In this document: positions 32,851-42,099 of the stretch, one piece after another
How positions within the stretch are numbered: position 1 is the stretch's first letter
Layout of the letters: the number at the start of each line of letters is the position of its first letter
Source: Actinomadura mexicana
Lineage (GTDB): Bacteria; Actinomycetota; Actinomycetes; Streptosporangiales; Streptosporangiaceae
Reading direction: 5' to 3'
Assembly: GCF_900188105.1 (NCBI RefSeq)
Contig: NZ_FZNP01000024.1
Coordinates: forward strand, 1 to 64,000
DNA length: 64,000 nt
Translations under genes and position numbers: made by a program
The notes under the pieces: model-generated
The model's input: the letters and a program-made list of their open reading frames with translations, nothing else
Databases searched by the model: none
Told to the model about the DNA's origin: nothing

Positions 32851-33945
32851 ATGACAGAGACCCTGAGCGTCCGCGCCCTCAACCGGGCCACGCTGGCACG
32901 GCAGATGCTGCTCGCACGGGAGCCGATTCCCGTCACCGAGGCGGTGGGACGGCTGTGCGGGATGCAGGCCCAAGAGCCCAAGCCGCCGTTCCTAGGGTTG
33001 TGGACGCGCCTCGAAGGGTTCCAGGCGTCCGATCTGCACTCCGCCTTGCACGACCGATCGCTGGTGCGCGCCACCATGATGCGCGCCACGCTGCACCTGG
33101 TGACGAGCGCGGACTACACGAGGTTCCGTACGGCGATGCAGCCGATGCTGGACGGCGGACTTCGGATACTGGGCGACCGCGCCAAGGGGCTCGATCTGGA
33201 GAAGGTCGTCCCCGCCGCACGCTCTCTCCTGGAAGGAGGACCACTCACCTTCAATGAGGTACGCGCGCTGCTCCAGCAACAGTTCCCGGACGTCAACGAC
33301 CGTGCCCTCGGCTATGCCGTCCGGCTGTGCGTACCTCTGGTCATGGTGCCCACCGAGGACAGGTGGGGCTTCCCGCGCACGTCGCGCTTCGCACTGGCCG
33401 ACTCCTGGTTGGATTCGGGGCCGAACGCCGAGGACGCCGTCGACGAACTGATGCTCCGCTACCTCGCCGCCTACGGGCCGGCGTCCGCCGTGGACGCGCA
33501 GACGTGGTCCGGGCTGTCTTCGACCGGCGAGGCTCTGGAACGCCTTCGCCCAGGTTTGCGCACCTTCACCACTGACAAGGGCCGGGAGGTGTTCGACCTG
33601 CCGGACGCGCCTCGCCCTGGTGAGGACGTCCCCGCGCCCGCACGGTTCCTGCCCGAGTTCGACAGCCTCGTCCTCGCACACGCCGACCGCAGGCGCGTCA
33701 TCGCCGACGAGCACCGCCCCATGCTCACGACCAAGAACCTGCGTGTCCGCGCCGTCTTCCTATGGGACGGGTTCGCGCGCGGCATCTGGGAAGCAGAGTA
33801 CAAGCGCAAGGTCGCGACGCTCCGGATGCGCCCGTTCGAAAATCTCCCCCGTACGGCAGTCGACGAACTGAGGGCCGAAGGCGAAGCCCTGCTGCGCTTC
33901 ATGGAGCCGGATGCCAAGGAAACGGTCGTCACCGTCGAGGTATGA
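32851..33945 (+). CDS. AlkZ-like (HTH_42 / DUF1006) winged-helix DNA glycosylase
   Basis: The 364-residue protein belongs to the HTH_42 superfamily. It has RALNRATLARQMLLAR, then VGRLCGMQAQEPKPPFLGLWTRL (about residues 30-52) with the Gln-x-Gln (QAQ) motif that is catalytic in Streptomyces AlkZ. Downstream are the family segments SLVRATMMRATLHLV and LPEFDSLVLAHADRRRVI. AlkZ unhooks azinomycin-type interstrand crosslinks; AlkZ-like paralogs in actinomycetes protect against other alkylating products. The substrate here is unknown, and no alkylating-agent cluster is seen. The ATG at 32851 lacks a strong ribosome-binding site. A strong terminator follows. Confidence 0.85.
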   Translation: MTETLSVRALNRATLARQMLLAREPIPVTEAVGRLCGMQAQEPKPPFLGLWTRLEGFQASDLHSALHDRSLVRATMMRATLHLVTSADYTRFRTAMQPMLDGGLRILGDRAKGLDLEKVVPAARSLLEGGPLTFNEVRALLQQQFPDVNDRALGYAVRLCVPLVMVPTEDRWGFPRTSRFALADSWLDSGPNAEDAVDELMLRYLAAYGPASAVDAQTWSGLSSTGEALERLRPGLRTFTTDKGREVFDLPDAPRPGEDVPAPARFLPEFDSLVLAHADRRRVIADEHRPMLTTKNLRVRAVFLWDGFARGIWEAEYKRKVATLRMRPFENLPRTAVDELRAEGEALLRFMEPDAKETVVTVEV

Positions 33946-33969
33946 CGCGGCCGCCCTCGGCCGCGCATG

Positions 33970-34003
33970 CGGCAGCCCCCGGAACGAGGGCCGGGGGCTG
34001 CCG
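33970..34003. terminator. terminator between convergent genes
   Basis: CGGCAGCCCCCGG (33970-33982) pairs perfectly with CCGGGGGCTGCCG (33991-34003) around an 8-base loop. It serves the AlkZ-like gene and the convergent small gene at 34016. Confidence 0.8.
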
Positions 34004-34015
34004 GGGTGACCGCTG

Positions 34016-34285
34016 CTAGCCGGCGCCGTCCTGCCCGCGCATCTCCTCGACCACGACGCTCTGGTACGCGCGGGAGGTGTCCGGGACGTAGCTCAGCCGT
34101 GCCAGCGCCTTGCCGTCGTGGTCCCTGATCTCGAAGTGATAGCCCTCTCCGTTCTCACCCACGTGCGCCGCGGCCTGGTCGTGCCTGAGCCGGCACATGG
34201 TGTCGACCTTCTCCAGCGCGACCTTCAGGCTCCCCGCGTCGCTGATGAGCCGCGCGGGCTCACTCGTCTCCCAGATCTCGAACAT
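34016..34285 (-). CDS. small conserved-looking hypothetical protein
   Basis: The 89-residue soluble protein (MFEIWETSEPARLISDAGSL...) has alternating helix and strand character and ends with EMRGQDGAG. I do not recognise the family. Support for coding is a plausible GACAGGA 7-13 bases before the ATG, balanced composition, and its own terminator. It is divergent from the DUF2786 gene with a 364-base gap. Confidence 0.6.
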   Translation of the reverse strand: MFEIWETSEPARLISDAGSLKVALEKVDTMCRLRHDQAAAHVGENGEGYHFEIRDHDGKALARLSYVPDTSRAYQSVVVEEMRGQDGAG

Positions 34286-34649
34286 CAGTCGTGTCCTGTC
34301 GGCGGTCGGTCGGAAGGAACGGGCGGGGCATTCCAGACGTCTGGGACAGCTTGCGCCTCTCTCGTGGATCTTTCAATCAACAAAGATATCGGATTGATCA
34401 CTATTCGAAGTTGTCCACGCTCATACCGTCATGTCCGCATGTGACAGCGGTCCACCTCCCGCTGTCCAAGGCCGGGTTCGGTGCAGTCGGCCGCTCGCAA
34501 AGACCGAACATGATTCGGACGACCTCGCCTCCCGCGACCCAACTGACTCGACGGGGCCCTTTGCTCGTTCCGGCCGGACAGCGGCTGAACCTCGTCGCCG
34601 CCGGATGGGAGGATCGTCCCCCCGGGTGACGTCGACGGGAGGAGTGACG
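34286..34649. other. divergent control region
   Basis: Gene-free gap between the 34016 and 34650 genes. It holds the palindrome CCAGACGTCTGG (34333-34344) and an AT-rich segment with the dyad TCAATC (34373-34378) / GATTGA (34392-34397). Open frames across it continue into the DUF2786 gene but lack start signals. Confidence 0.5.
34333..34344. promoter_or_regulatory. 12-bp palindrome, possible operator
   Basis: CCAGACGTCTGG is a perfect palindrome 48 bases upstream of the small hypothetical gene and about 300 bases upstream of the DUF2786 gene. Confidence 0.4.
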
Positions 34650-36062
34650 GTGCGGAAGACCTGGCGGGGCGGCCGGACGTTCGAAGCCCCGGTCGCCCTC
34701 ACCACGGACGAGGCGGTGCGATCGCTCGCCCGCGGCGACCGCACCACGTTCCGGCGGTTCGTGGGTGAACTGACCGACCGTCCCGACACCCCCGGCTGGA
34801 CGGCCGCCGCCGACCGCTGCCTCGCCGACCGGCTGCGGCACGGGATCACTTCCGCCTGGCAGCGCGGCTGGCAACCGGCCGACCTGGTGCGCTTCACCGC
34901 CCGCCGGCACACGACCCGCCACGCGCGCCTTGCCACCGACGCGATCGCCGACGAGATGCGCGCCTACTCCCCCGCCACCGTCGGCGATCGCTGGCGCGAA
35001 CAGCTGGCCGCCCTCCACGCCGACGTGTGGTGGCCGGAGGACGGCTCCCATCCGTCCCGCTGGTGCCGCCGCGAAGGAGTCGAACGCGCGACCTACGTGG
35101 CCTGCGCCGTCGAACTCATCCACCTTCTGGAAACCCTCGCGAGGCTCCCTTCCATCACCCCACCCCCTGGTGCCGGGCAGCCCGGCACAGACACCTCCCG
35201 CGCGAACGGCCCTGGCCCGGGGACGTTCAGCGCAGGAAACCCCAGCGCCGATACGGACCAGGGCTCCCAGGGAACGCCCCGCCCCGGCAGCGATACGTCC
35301 GGTCCGAGGAGGGCCCGTGGTGGGTCACCTGGGGAGGCTGGCGGAGGCAGGCGGGCGGAGGCCGATCAGCGGATTCTGGGACGGGTCCGCGCACTCCTGG
35401 CCAAGGCCGAGTCGACCGAGTTCCCCGAGGAGGCGGAAGCGCTCAGCACGCGCGCCCAGGAGTTGATGGCGCGGCACAGCATCGACCAAGCGCTGCTCGC
35501 CGCGGAGACAGGCGAAGTGTGCGGCCCGGACGGGCGCCGCATCGCGGTGGACAGTCCCTACGACGCACCCAAGGCGGTCCTGTTGACGGTGGTGGCCGAG
35601 GCCAATCACTGCCGCGCGATCTGGCATCGGGAGCTGGGGTTCTCCACCGTCCTCGGGTTCCCGGCCGACCTGGCCGCAGTGGAGATCTTGTTCACATCGC
35701 TGCTGGTGCAGGCGACGTCCGCCATGGTGCACGCGGGTCCCAGACGCGACGCGCGCGGACGGTCACGGACGCGTTCGTTCCGCCACGCGTTCCTCAACGC
35801 CTACGCCGTCCGCATCGGGGAGCGGCTGCGAGGCGCGGCGGACAGGGCGGCCGCGGGCGCCGGCGGGAAGGATCTGCTTCCCGTGCTGGCGGCGCGCGAC
35901 CAGGTCGTCGATCAGGCCGTCGACACGATGTTCCCCGACCTCGCCAAAGGGCGGGCGGGTTCGGTCTCCAACTATGAGGGCTGGGTAGCCGGGCGGGCGG
36001 CCGCCGACCTCGCCAGCCTGAACGGGCGCTCCGAGGTCACCGGGGCGTTCCGCGGTCCGTAG
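34650..36062 (+). CDS. DUF2786 domain protein
   Basis: The 470-residue protein has an N-terminal helical region (LARGDRTTFRRFVGELTD..., ADRLRHGITSAWQRGWQPADLVRFTARRH), a Pro/Gly/Ser-rich linker (about residues 165-225), and the DUF2786 helical motif ILGRVRALLAKAESTEFPEEAEALSTRAQELMARHSID (here about 233-270). A C-terminal domain follows with ANHCRAIWHRELGFSTVLGFPADLAAVEILFTSLLVQA. DUF2786 proteins occur in phages and actinomycetes; function is unknown. GGGAGGAG is 5 bases before the GTG at 34650. Confidence 0.8.
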   Translation: MRKTWRGGRTFEAPVALTTDEAVRSLARGDRTTFRRFVGELTDRPDTPGWTAAADRCLADRLRHGITSAWQRGWQPADLVRFTARRHTTRHARLATDAIADEMRAYSPATVGDRWREQLAALHADVWWPEDGSHPSRWCRREGVERATYVACAVELIHLLETLARLPSITPPPGAGQPGTDTSRANGPGPGTFSAGNPSADTDQGSQGTPRPGSDTSGPRRARGGSPGEAGGGRRAEADQRILGRVRALLAKAESTEFPEEAEALSTRAQELMARHSIDQALLAAETGEVCGPDGRRIAVDSPYDAPKAVLLTVVAEANHCRAIWHRELGFSTVLGFPADLAAVEILFTSLLVQATSAMVHAGPRRDARGRSRTRSFRHAFLNAYAVRIGERLRGAADRAAAGAGGKDLLPVLAARDQVVDQAVDTMFPDLAKGRAGSVSNYEGWVAGRAAADLASLNGRSEVTGAFRGP

Positions 36063-36144
36063 CGCACGGGGTCCCCCCGGGGGGCGAGGGGGACGTCCGG
36101 CCATGTGCTCGCTTCTTCCTTGTCTCGCTGTGCTCGGGAGCGGG

Positions 36145-36357
36145 TCAGTCCTTCTTGCGCCGGGTGTTGCCGCCCCGGCCGCGCAGCGGCACTCCCGCCT
36201 CCTTCAGGACGTTGTAGATGAACCCGTACGACCGGCCGGTCTCGGCGGCCAGATCGCGGATGCTCTCGCCGGCGGCGTACCGCGGAGCGAGTTCGGCGGC
36301 GAGCCTGGTGCGTTCGGCACCGGTGACACGGGTGCCCCTCGACAGTGTTCGAGCCAC
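36145..36357 (-). CDS. small helix-turn-helix protein
   Basis: The 70-residue basic protein contains a resolvase/homeodomain-like HTH: RTRLAAELAPRYAAGESIRDLAAETGRSYGFIYNVLKEAGVPLRGRGG, ending in NTRRKKD. AGGAGGT is 4-10 bases before the GTG start at 36357. Proteins of this sort are common in actinomycetes and presumed to bind DNA. It is divergent from the paralog gene at 36774 across a 416-base gap with the conserved box, so it may act there. Confidence 0.8.
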   Translation of the reverse strand: MARTLSRGTRVTGAERTRLAAELAPRYAAGESIRDLAAETGRSYGFIYNVLKEAGVPLRGRGGNTRRKKD

Positions 36358-36773
36358 GGGGACCTCCTGATTCCAAGGCTGGGCGGCGGGGCCCGTCCCC
36401 GCAGCTCACAGCAGTGTTGATCTCCCCAACGTACACATTCCCCCCGATTGCGCCGACGATGCCGCGCGAATCACCGCGAATTCGGCCGAAGCTGGTCTTT
36501 TCCATGGCGAACGGCGTGTCGGAGCTAGACAGACGTGTCTGTCACCGCAGCCTCTCGGCCGATCCGCCGGATCACCCGCTCCGGCGGCCCCAAGACCGGA
36601 ACCTCGCCTCCCCCACGAGCCCGGCCGGCCCCACCGCGCCCCCGCCCCCGAGCGGTCACCGGCCTCACAGCCGCCCCAGACGGCATCGAGTTATCCACAG
36701 AACCCCGTTCTGCTGCCCCTCGTCCGGACCGCCGCGCATGCTGGGCGCGTCCAGACAACCGAGGAGGAGTCCC
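36358..36773. other. intergenic region upstream of paralog A
   Basis: No supported gene; the open frame through it is an extension of the 36774 gene without start signals. It contains the TTATCCACA/AGAAC-GTTCT box at 36691-36711. Confidence 0.6.
36691..36711 (+). promoter_or_regulatory. conserved box, copy 1 (DnaA-box-like plus dyad)
   Basis: TTATCCACA (36691-36699) runs into AGAAC-CCC-GTTCT (36699-36711), a perfect dyad extended to CAGAAC/GTTCTG. The downstream ATG is 62 bases away. Two further copies are at 41033-41053 and 45162-45182. Confidence 0.65.
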
Positions 36774-37733
36774 ATGGCCACGATCACCTTCCCGATCCCG
36801 TCCACCACGACCTCACGGTTCGCCGTGGCCGCCACCAACATCCCGGACGGCCCCGCCGCGCTTCTCAGAACCGCGGACGGCCCCTACCTCGCCCACATCG
36901 CCGGGCGTCTGGGCACGCGCCATCTCCAGGTCGCCCGCGAAGACCTCTCCCGCCTTCGCTGGGACCCAGGGCAGATCAAGGCGGCCCGACCGGAGGACCG
37001 GCAGCTCGCGCGACCCTTCAACGACGCCGAGCAATTCGCCGTCGTCACCGCCTTCGCCCCGATCACCGACCAGCCCCGAGCGGTCCAGGTGGCCCGCGCC
37101 GCCGCGTACGCCATCGCCGAGGCCACCGGAGGGATAGCCGCCGACCTGGTCACGGGCCACGTCCTGACGCCGTCCAGCCGGGAGAGGACGCGCTTCGTCC
37201 TGGCCGACCGATGGCTGGGCGACGTCCTGCCGCCGTTCCGCGCCAACGGACGCTGCACCGCCGCCGACCCCGGGGTCGATCCGGAGGGCGTCAACGGCTG
37301 CGCCTGCCTCCGGCTGCGCACCCGCGGCCTGCGCCGCTTCGGCCTCCCCGAACTCCAGATCACCGACGTCGCCTGCCCGCATGACCTCACCGCCCTCAAC
37401 GTCCTGCGCACCGCCGCCCGCCGCCTCCTCACCGACCACTGGTCCTGGCTGGCCACCGGCCCGGCCGTCGGCGACCGCACGATCCCCGACGCCCTCGACC
37501 TGACCCAGAGCGACTTCAACGACTTCTGGGGCACCACCCGCCGAGTCCCCCTCACCCCGCCGTCGCCCTTCCAAGTCCGCCTCTCCCCACTGACCTCCCG
37601 CCTCATCGACGTAGGCCAGCCCGCCCATTTCGAAGGCACGATCAATGAATGGCTCTGGGGCGACACCGTCCCGCATGGCCTGCACGACACCCAAGAAGCC
37701 CCCGCACCCCACCCCCTCCCCACGGCCGCCTAG
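36774..37733 (+). CDS. uncharacterised Cys-containing protein, paralog A
   Basis: The 319-residue protein has no family I recognise. The most conserved part, shared with the gene at 45254, is RFVLADRWLGDVLPPFR..GRC, then GCACLRLRTRGLRRFGLPELQ and ITDVACPHDLTALNVLRTAARRLL (about residues 140-225), with four cysteines and a histidine that could form a metal site. DFNDFWG and GTINEWLWGD near the C-terminus are also shared. No signal or membrane segment. GAGGAGGAG is 5-13 bases before the ATG. It starts 62 bases after a conserved box found before three genes in this window. Confidence 0.75.
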   Translation: MATITFPIPSTTTSRFAVAATNIPDGPAALLRTADGPYLAHIAGRLGTRHLQVAREDLSRLRWDPGQIKAARPEDRQLARPFNDAEQFAVVTAFAPITDQPRAVQVARAAAYAIAEATGGIAADLVTGHVLTPSSRERTRFVLADRWLGDVLPPFRANGRCTAADPGVDPEGVNGCACLRLRTRGLRRFGLPELQITDVACPHDLTALNVLRTAARRLLTDHWSWLATGPAVGDRTIPDALDLTQSDFNDFWGTTRRVPLTPPSPFQVRLSPLTSRLIDVGQPAHFEGTINEWLWGDTVPHGLHDTQEAPAPHPLPTAA

Positions 37734-38808
37734 CACCGCGCCTCCAAAGCCCGGGCACCGCAGCGACCAGACAGCCACCGCCCACCCTTCAACAGGCCAT
37801 CGCCCACCCGTCACCGCCATGGCCACCAGTTCCTACCGCCCCGAAGCTCTCGACCACGGCTCCCGAGCAGGATTCATCCTCATCGACACGACCACTCGCA
37901 GCACTTCCAAGCCCACGCCGGCACCGCAGAACCTCCCGGCCGTCCCACGCCAGGACGGCCGGGCCCATTCGCGACGCCCCGCACGAAGCCCCAAGCTCCA
38001 CAAGCCGGCCGACCACACCACAGAACCCCAACAGGTCAGCGCCTGATCGCCACCGCCTGGTACCGGATCTCAGCCACGATGTCCGTCACGGAGCCACCGA
38101 GACCTGCCCCCCTCCTGCATGGGAGCGAGAGCAAGGGACAGCTGGGTGGCAGCGCGGCCGATCGGACCGTGGGAGGGCGTCGGCGTACTGCGCTCCGGCG
38201 GCCGGCCGGGCTGCCCCGCACGGTGTCGGCGCGTCCGGCGCCGCCATCACCGCGGTAGAAGATCAAAAAAGGGCGGCACCAAGTCGATCCCGACAAGCCC
38301 GACTCTGCCGTCGGTCCAGCCTAGGGAGAGGCCGAAATACCGCTACTCCCGTCTTCGTCTGGGGCCGGCGGGCCCTTGGCTTCCTGGCCGGGTCGGCTGG
38401 GTCGAACACCCGCAAATTCGATCATTAGCCGCAGTGACAGCGAGTGACAGTTTTGGGACCGCACCGTCACCCGAGCATGCCACTACGGGAGGCGCCTCAA
38501 GAAGCCCGACCATGTGCTGATCACGCACGTGTCGTTGCTTGCGGATGTCTTATCACCGGTCCTCCACATCGCGCATCCCTTTGAATTCGCGGTAAATCAG
38601 CGCTTTGGGGGCCCGGCGGGCAACCCGAGGGGGCAGGCGGCGGGATTTCAGGATGATCCGGAATATGGCATACATTTCAGTCGCGGACGCGGCGGCAACG
38701 GCTGCACCTGATCATATGAGCGGACTGTGGGTAATGCTCAACGCTCTGTAGCCGAAGTGGCTACCATCGGCATTCACACGGTGACCGACGCGATCCCCCG
38801 GGGCGAAG
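37734..38808. other. 1.07-kb gene-free stretch
   Basis: No open frame here has both a start signal and a protein-like composition. Visible elements are a direct repeat AGTGACAG (38433-38440, 38443-38450), the hairpin GTAGCC-GAAGT-GGCTAC (38748-38764) 45 bases before the next gene, and some lower-GC patches at 38500-38800. It could hold decayed sequence; nothing is identifiable. Confidence 0.5.
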
Positions 38809-40044
38809 ATGAACCGTTTCCTGGCACATCCCAGACTCGCCGTCGCCTTCGGCGAATGGCTCCGCTGCACCTGCGGGTTCCTGGGATGTACCGCCATGGC
38901 CGGCGCCATCAGTATCGGTGCGGCGGTTCCGTCCGACGCGGCCACCGGAACCGAGCCGGAACCGCGCAGGCCCGTCCCACCTGTCTGTCGCCACGCCGTC
39001 GGCGACCGGTACACCGCACATCAATGCAAGGAGGCATGGGTGGCGATGTACGAGAGGTCTCGGAGACGTTCGGCACACGGCCGAGAATTTCCTCGCTGGG
39101 GCGACCGGTATGACCGGAAACCCAAGGAACACAAAGTGGCATCGCCGCATCCGCGCGAGAACCCGGCGCCCCATGCCGCCACGCCGGGCCGTCCGAAAAG
39201 CGCACGCCCGTCCCCCACCCCCTCCCCGAGCACTTCCAAGCGCACACCCGCCGCCTCCGCCCCAGCACGAGCACGCGAACAGGCCGACGAGGTCGATTCA
39301 CGTCCTTCCTCGCTGCAGCCTGTGCTGCTTCTCGGCCTTCTGCTCCCCGCCGCAGCGGCGATGTGCTACCCGTTCCGGCATCGCATCTACAACGCCGCCA
39401 CCGCCGGTGCGTCCCCCGTTCCCGCGCCCGATGCCCGGACACCGCGGGCCGCGCGATTCACCTACCGCCCCGCGCTCAACCCGTTCGCCTCGCCGGCCGC
39501 GGGCCTCAGGGGTCCGGGCGCCACGTCCACCGCGCGGGTACTGGCGCTGACCGCACTCGACGTGCACGGTGACGACTCGCTGGTCGTCGTCCCGCGGCCC
39601 GACGCCATCACCCTCTTCGGGCTGGCCGAGGACGAACTTCTCGACGACGACACGGCCGGGCTCTTCATCCCAGGGAACCTCGACGCGGCGCTCGCCTACC
39701 TGGAGACGGAACTCGCCATCCGCGAGAAAAGCGGTGCATCCCAGGGGCGTCGTCTCCTTCTGGTGGCCGACTGCGCCCAGGAGGCTGAGAGGATCACGGC
39801 GCTCCTCACCCACCACCCGGACGCCGTGTTCGCGATCCTGCTCGGTCACTGGACGGGCGACCAGGCCACGATCGACGACGAGGGCCTGGTCGAGGCGCCT
39901 CCCCCCGTGGCGTCCAACTTCCCTCCCCGCCTTCCGGCGATGTCCCGTACGGAAGCCCGTGACCGTCTCCTCGAAATCGTGGATCAGCACAAGGACAGCC
40001 AGAAGCCGCCGAGCCGCCGCCGCTCGACCTCCCGCCGCGGTTAG
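38809..40044 (+). CDS. membrane-anchored protein of unknown function
   Basis: The 411-residue protein has an N-terminal hydrophobic signal-like segment (about residues 9-38, FGEWLRCTCGFLGCTAMAGAISIGAA). A Cys-containing external stretch (VCRHAVGDRYTAHQCKEAWVAMYE) and a Pro/Ser/Arg-rich linker follow, then one membrane helix (LQPVLLLGLLLPAAAAMCYPF, about 168-188). The cytoplasmic domain of about 220 residues includes VLALTALDVHGDDSLVVVPRP and RRLLLVADCAQEAERITALLTHHP, which look like a Rossmann-type or ATPase-like fold without a Walker motif. No family recognised. GGGGCGAAG precedes the ATG. Confidence 0.65.
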   Translation: MNRFLAHPRLAVAFGEWLRCTCGFLGCTAMAGAISIGAAVPSDAATGTEPEPRRPVPPVCRHAVGDRYTAHQCKEAWVAMYERSRRRSAHGREFPRWGDRYDRKPKEHKVASPHPRENPAPHAATPGRPKSARPSPTPSPSTSKRTPAASAPARAREQADEVDSRPSSLQPVLLLGLLLPAAAAMCYPFRHRIYNAATAGASPVPAPDARTPRAARFTYRPALNPFASPAAGLRGPGATSTARVLALTALDVHGDDSLVVVPRPDAITLFGLAEDELLDDDTAGLFIPGNLDAALAYLETELAIREKSGASQGRRLLLVADCAQEAERITALLTHHPDAVFAILLGHWTGDQATIDDEGLVEAPPPVASNFPPRLPAMSRTEARDRLLEIVDQHKDSQKPPSRRRSTSRRG

Positions 40045-40179
40045 ACAACACTCGAAGGTCTGCCCCTGACAGCCAGATCTCTCCAGGCGAACGGCACCGA
40101 GCGGCAACTCCAGGCTTACCCAGGTCACCATTGCTTCGTGCGCAGCCCGTCCGGATGTCAGGGACCACGCGGGTGGGGC

Positions 40180-40962
40180 TCAGGGCGTAAGGCTTTCTTG
40201 CCTCGCTATATCGGCCCTGATCGTCGTGAGGCTCCTCAGCGCCCGTCCCAAAGCGGCGGTGTCCGGGGGCTGGCCGGCGTCGCGGTCCACAAAGGCAGAG
40301 CACCGCAGGATCCAGGCGCGGACCACGTCTTCGACACGGGACTCGGACCGGCGCGTTCGGGCGAGGGTCATGGTCCGTTGCTCCTCCCCTACTCGACGGT
40401 TCAGGTGCTCGTCCGCGCTCAGCGCCTGGACGGCTGAGAGCGCGTAGCGGCCGAGCCTGTCCGCTGCCACGCCGCGTTCGCTCGCGATCCGGTCGAAGGT
40501 CTTGCGGGGCCAGCCGAGGATGGTCGCCGCTCCGCCGGCGTCGACGGTGTCGGCAAGCGGGCCCTTCCTGGCGGTGACCACTCGGCGCACGGAGTCGGGA
40601 TCGAGCCCGTCCAGGTCACGAAGCAGGTAGACGGGGAATCCGCGGAAGGTGCTGATGACGTCGAGACCGCCCTGGGTCACCAGGACCTCGACGTCCCCGC
40701 GCTCGACGTCCAGGCCCACTCGGGACGCCAGCCGGGCGGCGGCCCTTGCCGAGCCGATCGGGGGTTCGTCGCCGAACCGGGCGATGATCTCCTCGCAGCG
40801 GCCGCGGGCCCCCTCGGCGAGGGCTGCGGACCACCGGCCCCCCTCAAGGTCGGGTTTCGGGAGAAGCCCGTGTTCCAGGCCGAGGCGCAGCTGCCAGCGA
40901 GCGAGACCGAGAAGGAGGGCGAGCTGGTAGGCACTGTGATCGGCGCGCGTCGTCTCAAGCAT
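40180..40962 (-). CDS. putative DNA-binding protein, unknown family
   Basis: The 260-residue protein begins MLETTRADHSAYQLALLLGLARWQLRLGLEHGLLPKPDLEGGRWS, which looks like a MerR/excisionase-type helix-turn-helix and wing. A second similar segment is VDAGGAATILGWPRKTFDRIASERGVAADRLGRYALSAVQAL (about residues 150-195). Between them are ARAAARLASRVGLDVERGDVEVLVTQGGLDVISTFRGFPVYLL. The rest is arginine-rich. GGAAGG is about 9 bases before the ATG. The conserved TTATCCACA box lies 71 bases upstream, as for the two paralogs, so it may belong to the same regulon or bind the box. Confidence 0.65.
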   Translation of the reverse strand: MLETTRADHSAYQLALLLGLARWQLRLGLEHGLLPKPDLEGGRWSAALAEGARGRCEEIIARFGDEPPIGSARAAARLASRVGLDVERGDVEVLVTQGGLDVISTFRGFPVYLLRDLDGLDPDSVRRVVTARKGPLADTVDAGGAATILGWPRKTFDRIASERGVAADRLGRYALSAVQALSADEHLNRRVGEEQRTMTLARTRRSESRVEDVVRAWILRCSAFVDRDAGQPPDTAALGRALRSLTTIRADIARQESLTP

Positions 40963-41032
40963 TGCCGGGCCCTTCCTGTCGCGTTGACGTGGACGTGACC
41001 CAGCCTCATGGATGGATGCCGCAACGCCGACT

Positions 41033-41053
41033 AGAACGCCGTTCTGTGGATAA
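41033..41053 (-). promoter_or_regulatory. conserved box, copy 2
   Basis: On the minus strand TTATCCACA (41053-41045) is followed by AGAAC-GGC-GTTCT (41045-41033). It points at the 40180-40962 gene, whose start is 71 bases downstream, and is 33 bases upstream of the divergent aldo-keto reductase gene. Confidence 0.65.
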
Positions 41054-41085
41054 GGGCCGGGGCGTCTGCATGGAAGGCTGAAGGT

Positions 41086-42042
41086 ATGGACGCGATGGAC
41101 GCGATGGACGCGGTACGTCGGCTCGGAGTCGGTCTCGCCGCGCTGGGGCGGCCGGCCTACATCAATGTGGGAAGCGCCGGGGAACTGCCGCCTGGGCGGA
41201 GCGTGGAGGCGATGCGCGAGGCGACCTGGAGCGTCCTCGACGCTGCCTACGCGGCAGGTGTCCGATGGATGGACGCTGCGCGCTCCTACGGCAGAGCAGA
41301 GGAGTTCCTTGGCGGCTGGCTGGCGGCACGCGCTCCTGAGGGGGTCCGCGTGTCGAGCAAGTGGGGCTACGCCTACGTCGGCGAGTGGAAGACCGACGCA
41401 AAGGTGCACGAGGTCAAGGAGCACAGCCTTGGCCGCTTTCAGACCCAGTATGAAGAGACGCGAAGCCTTCTGGACGGGCACCTGGCCGTCTACCAGGTGC
41501 ATTCGCTCACCGAAGAGAGTCCGCTGTTCCGGGACGTCCCCCTCCAGGAGGCTTTGGCCCAGCTGACCGCTGAGGGTGTGCGCGTTGGGTTCTCGACGTC
41601 GGGTCCACGGCAGGCGGACACGATCAGGCGCGCCATGGGGTTGGAGGTGGCCGGTGAGAAGCTGTTCAGCACGGTCCAATCGACGTGGAACATTCTGGAA
41701 ACCTCTGCTGGAGACGCGCTGCGCGAGGCCGATGACGCCGGTCTGCATGTGCTGCTCAAGGAGGTGATGGCGAACGGCAGGCTTGCCGTGCGGCCACCCT
41801 TGGAAGTCCAGAATCTCGCGTCCAAGCATGACGTGGGGCCGGACGCTGTGGCTCTCGCGGCGGCACTCAGCAAGCCTTGGGCCGGCACCGTCCTCATCGG
41901 CGCGGTGAGCACGGCCCAGTTGCAGGCCAACCTCGCGGCGACGGATGTCCTCCTCGATGAGGGCGACCTGGGAGACATGGCGAGGCTGAACGTCCCAGCG
42001 GAACGCTACTGGGCCGAACGGAGCGCGCTTTCCTGGACGTGA
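41086..42042 (+). CDS. aldo/keto reductase
   Basis: The 318-residue TIM-barrel protein has the AKR catalytic set: MDAARSYGRAEEFLG (Asp and Tyr), VSSKWGYAY (Lys) and YQVHSLTEESPLF (His), with IGAVSTAQLQANL near the C-terminus for NADPH phosphate binding. Substrate is unknown. GGAAGG at 41072-41077 is 8 bases before the first ATG. The gene begins with three tandem copies of ATGGACGCG, so three in-frame starts exist. Confidence 0.88.
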   Translation: MDAMDAMDAVRRLGVGLAALGRPAYINVGSAGELPPGRSVEAMREATWSVLDAAYAAGVRWMDAARSYGRAEEFLGGWLAARAPEGVRVSSKWGYAYVGEWKTDAKVHEVKEHSLGRFQTQYEETRSLLDGHLAVYQVHSLTEESPLFRDVPLQEALAQLTAEGVRVGFSTSGPRQADTIRRAMGLEVAGEKLFSTVQSTWNILETSAGDALREADDAGLHVLLKEVMANGRLAVRPPLEVQNLASKHDVGPDAVALAAALSKPWAGTVLIGAVSTAQLQANLAATDVLLDEGDLGDMARLNVPAERYWAERSALSWT

Positions 42043-42099
42043 GCGGTCGGACGAACCCGAGTCCCGTGGCACGATTTGATCACGCCCCACCATGATCGG

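Noticed and set aside
34412..34420. TTGTCCACG, close to the Streptomyces DnaA box.
   Set aside because: Single imperfect copy with no second half and no origin features.
38725..38737. Further copy of the DnaA-box-like motif (TTACCCACA on the minus strand) near the 38809 gene.
   Set aside because: One mismatch in the first half and no AGAAC/GTTCT dyad next to it.
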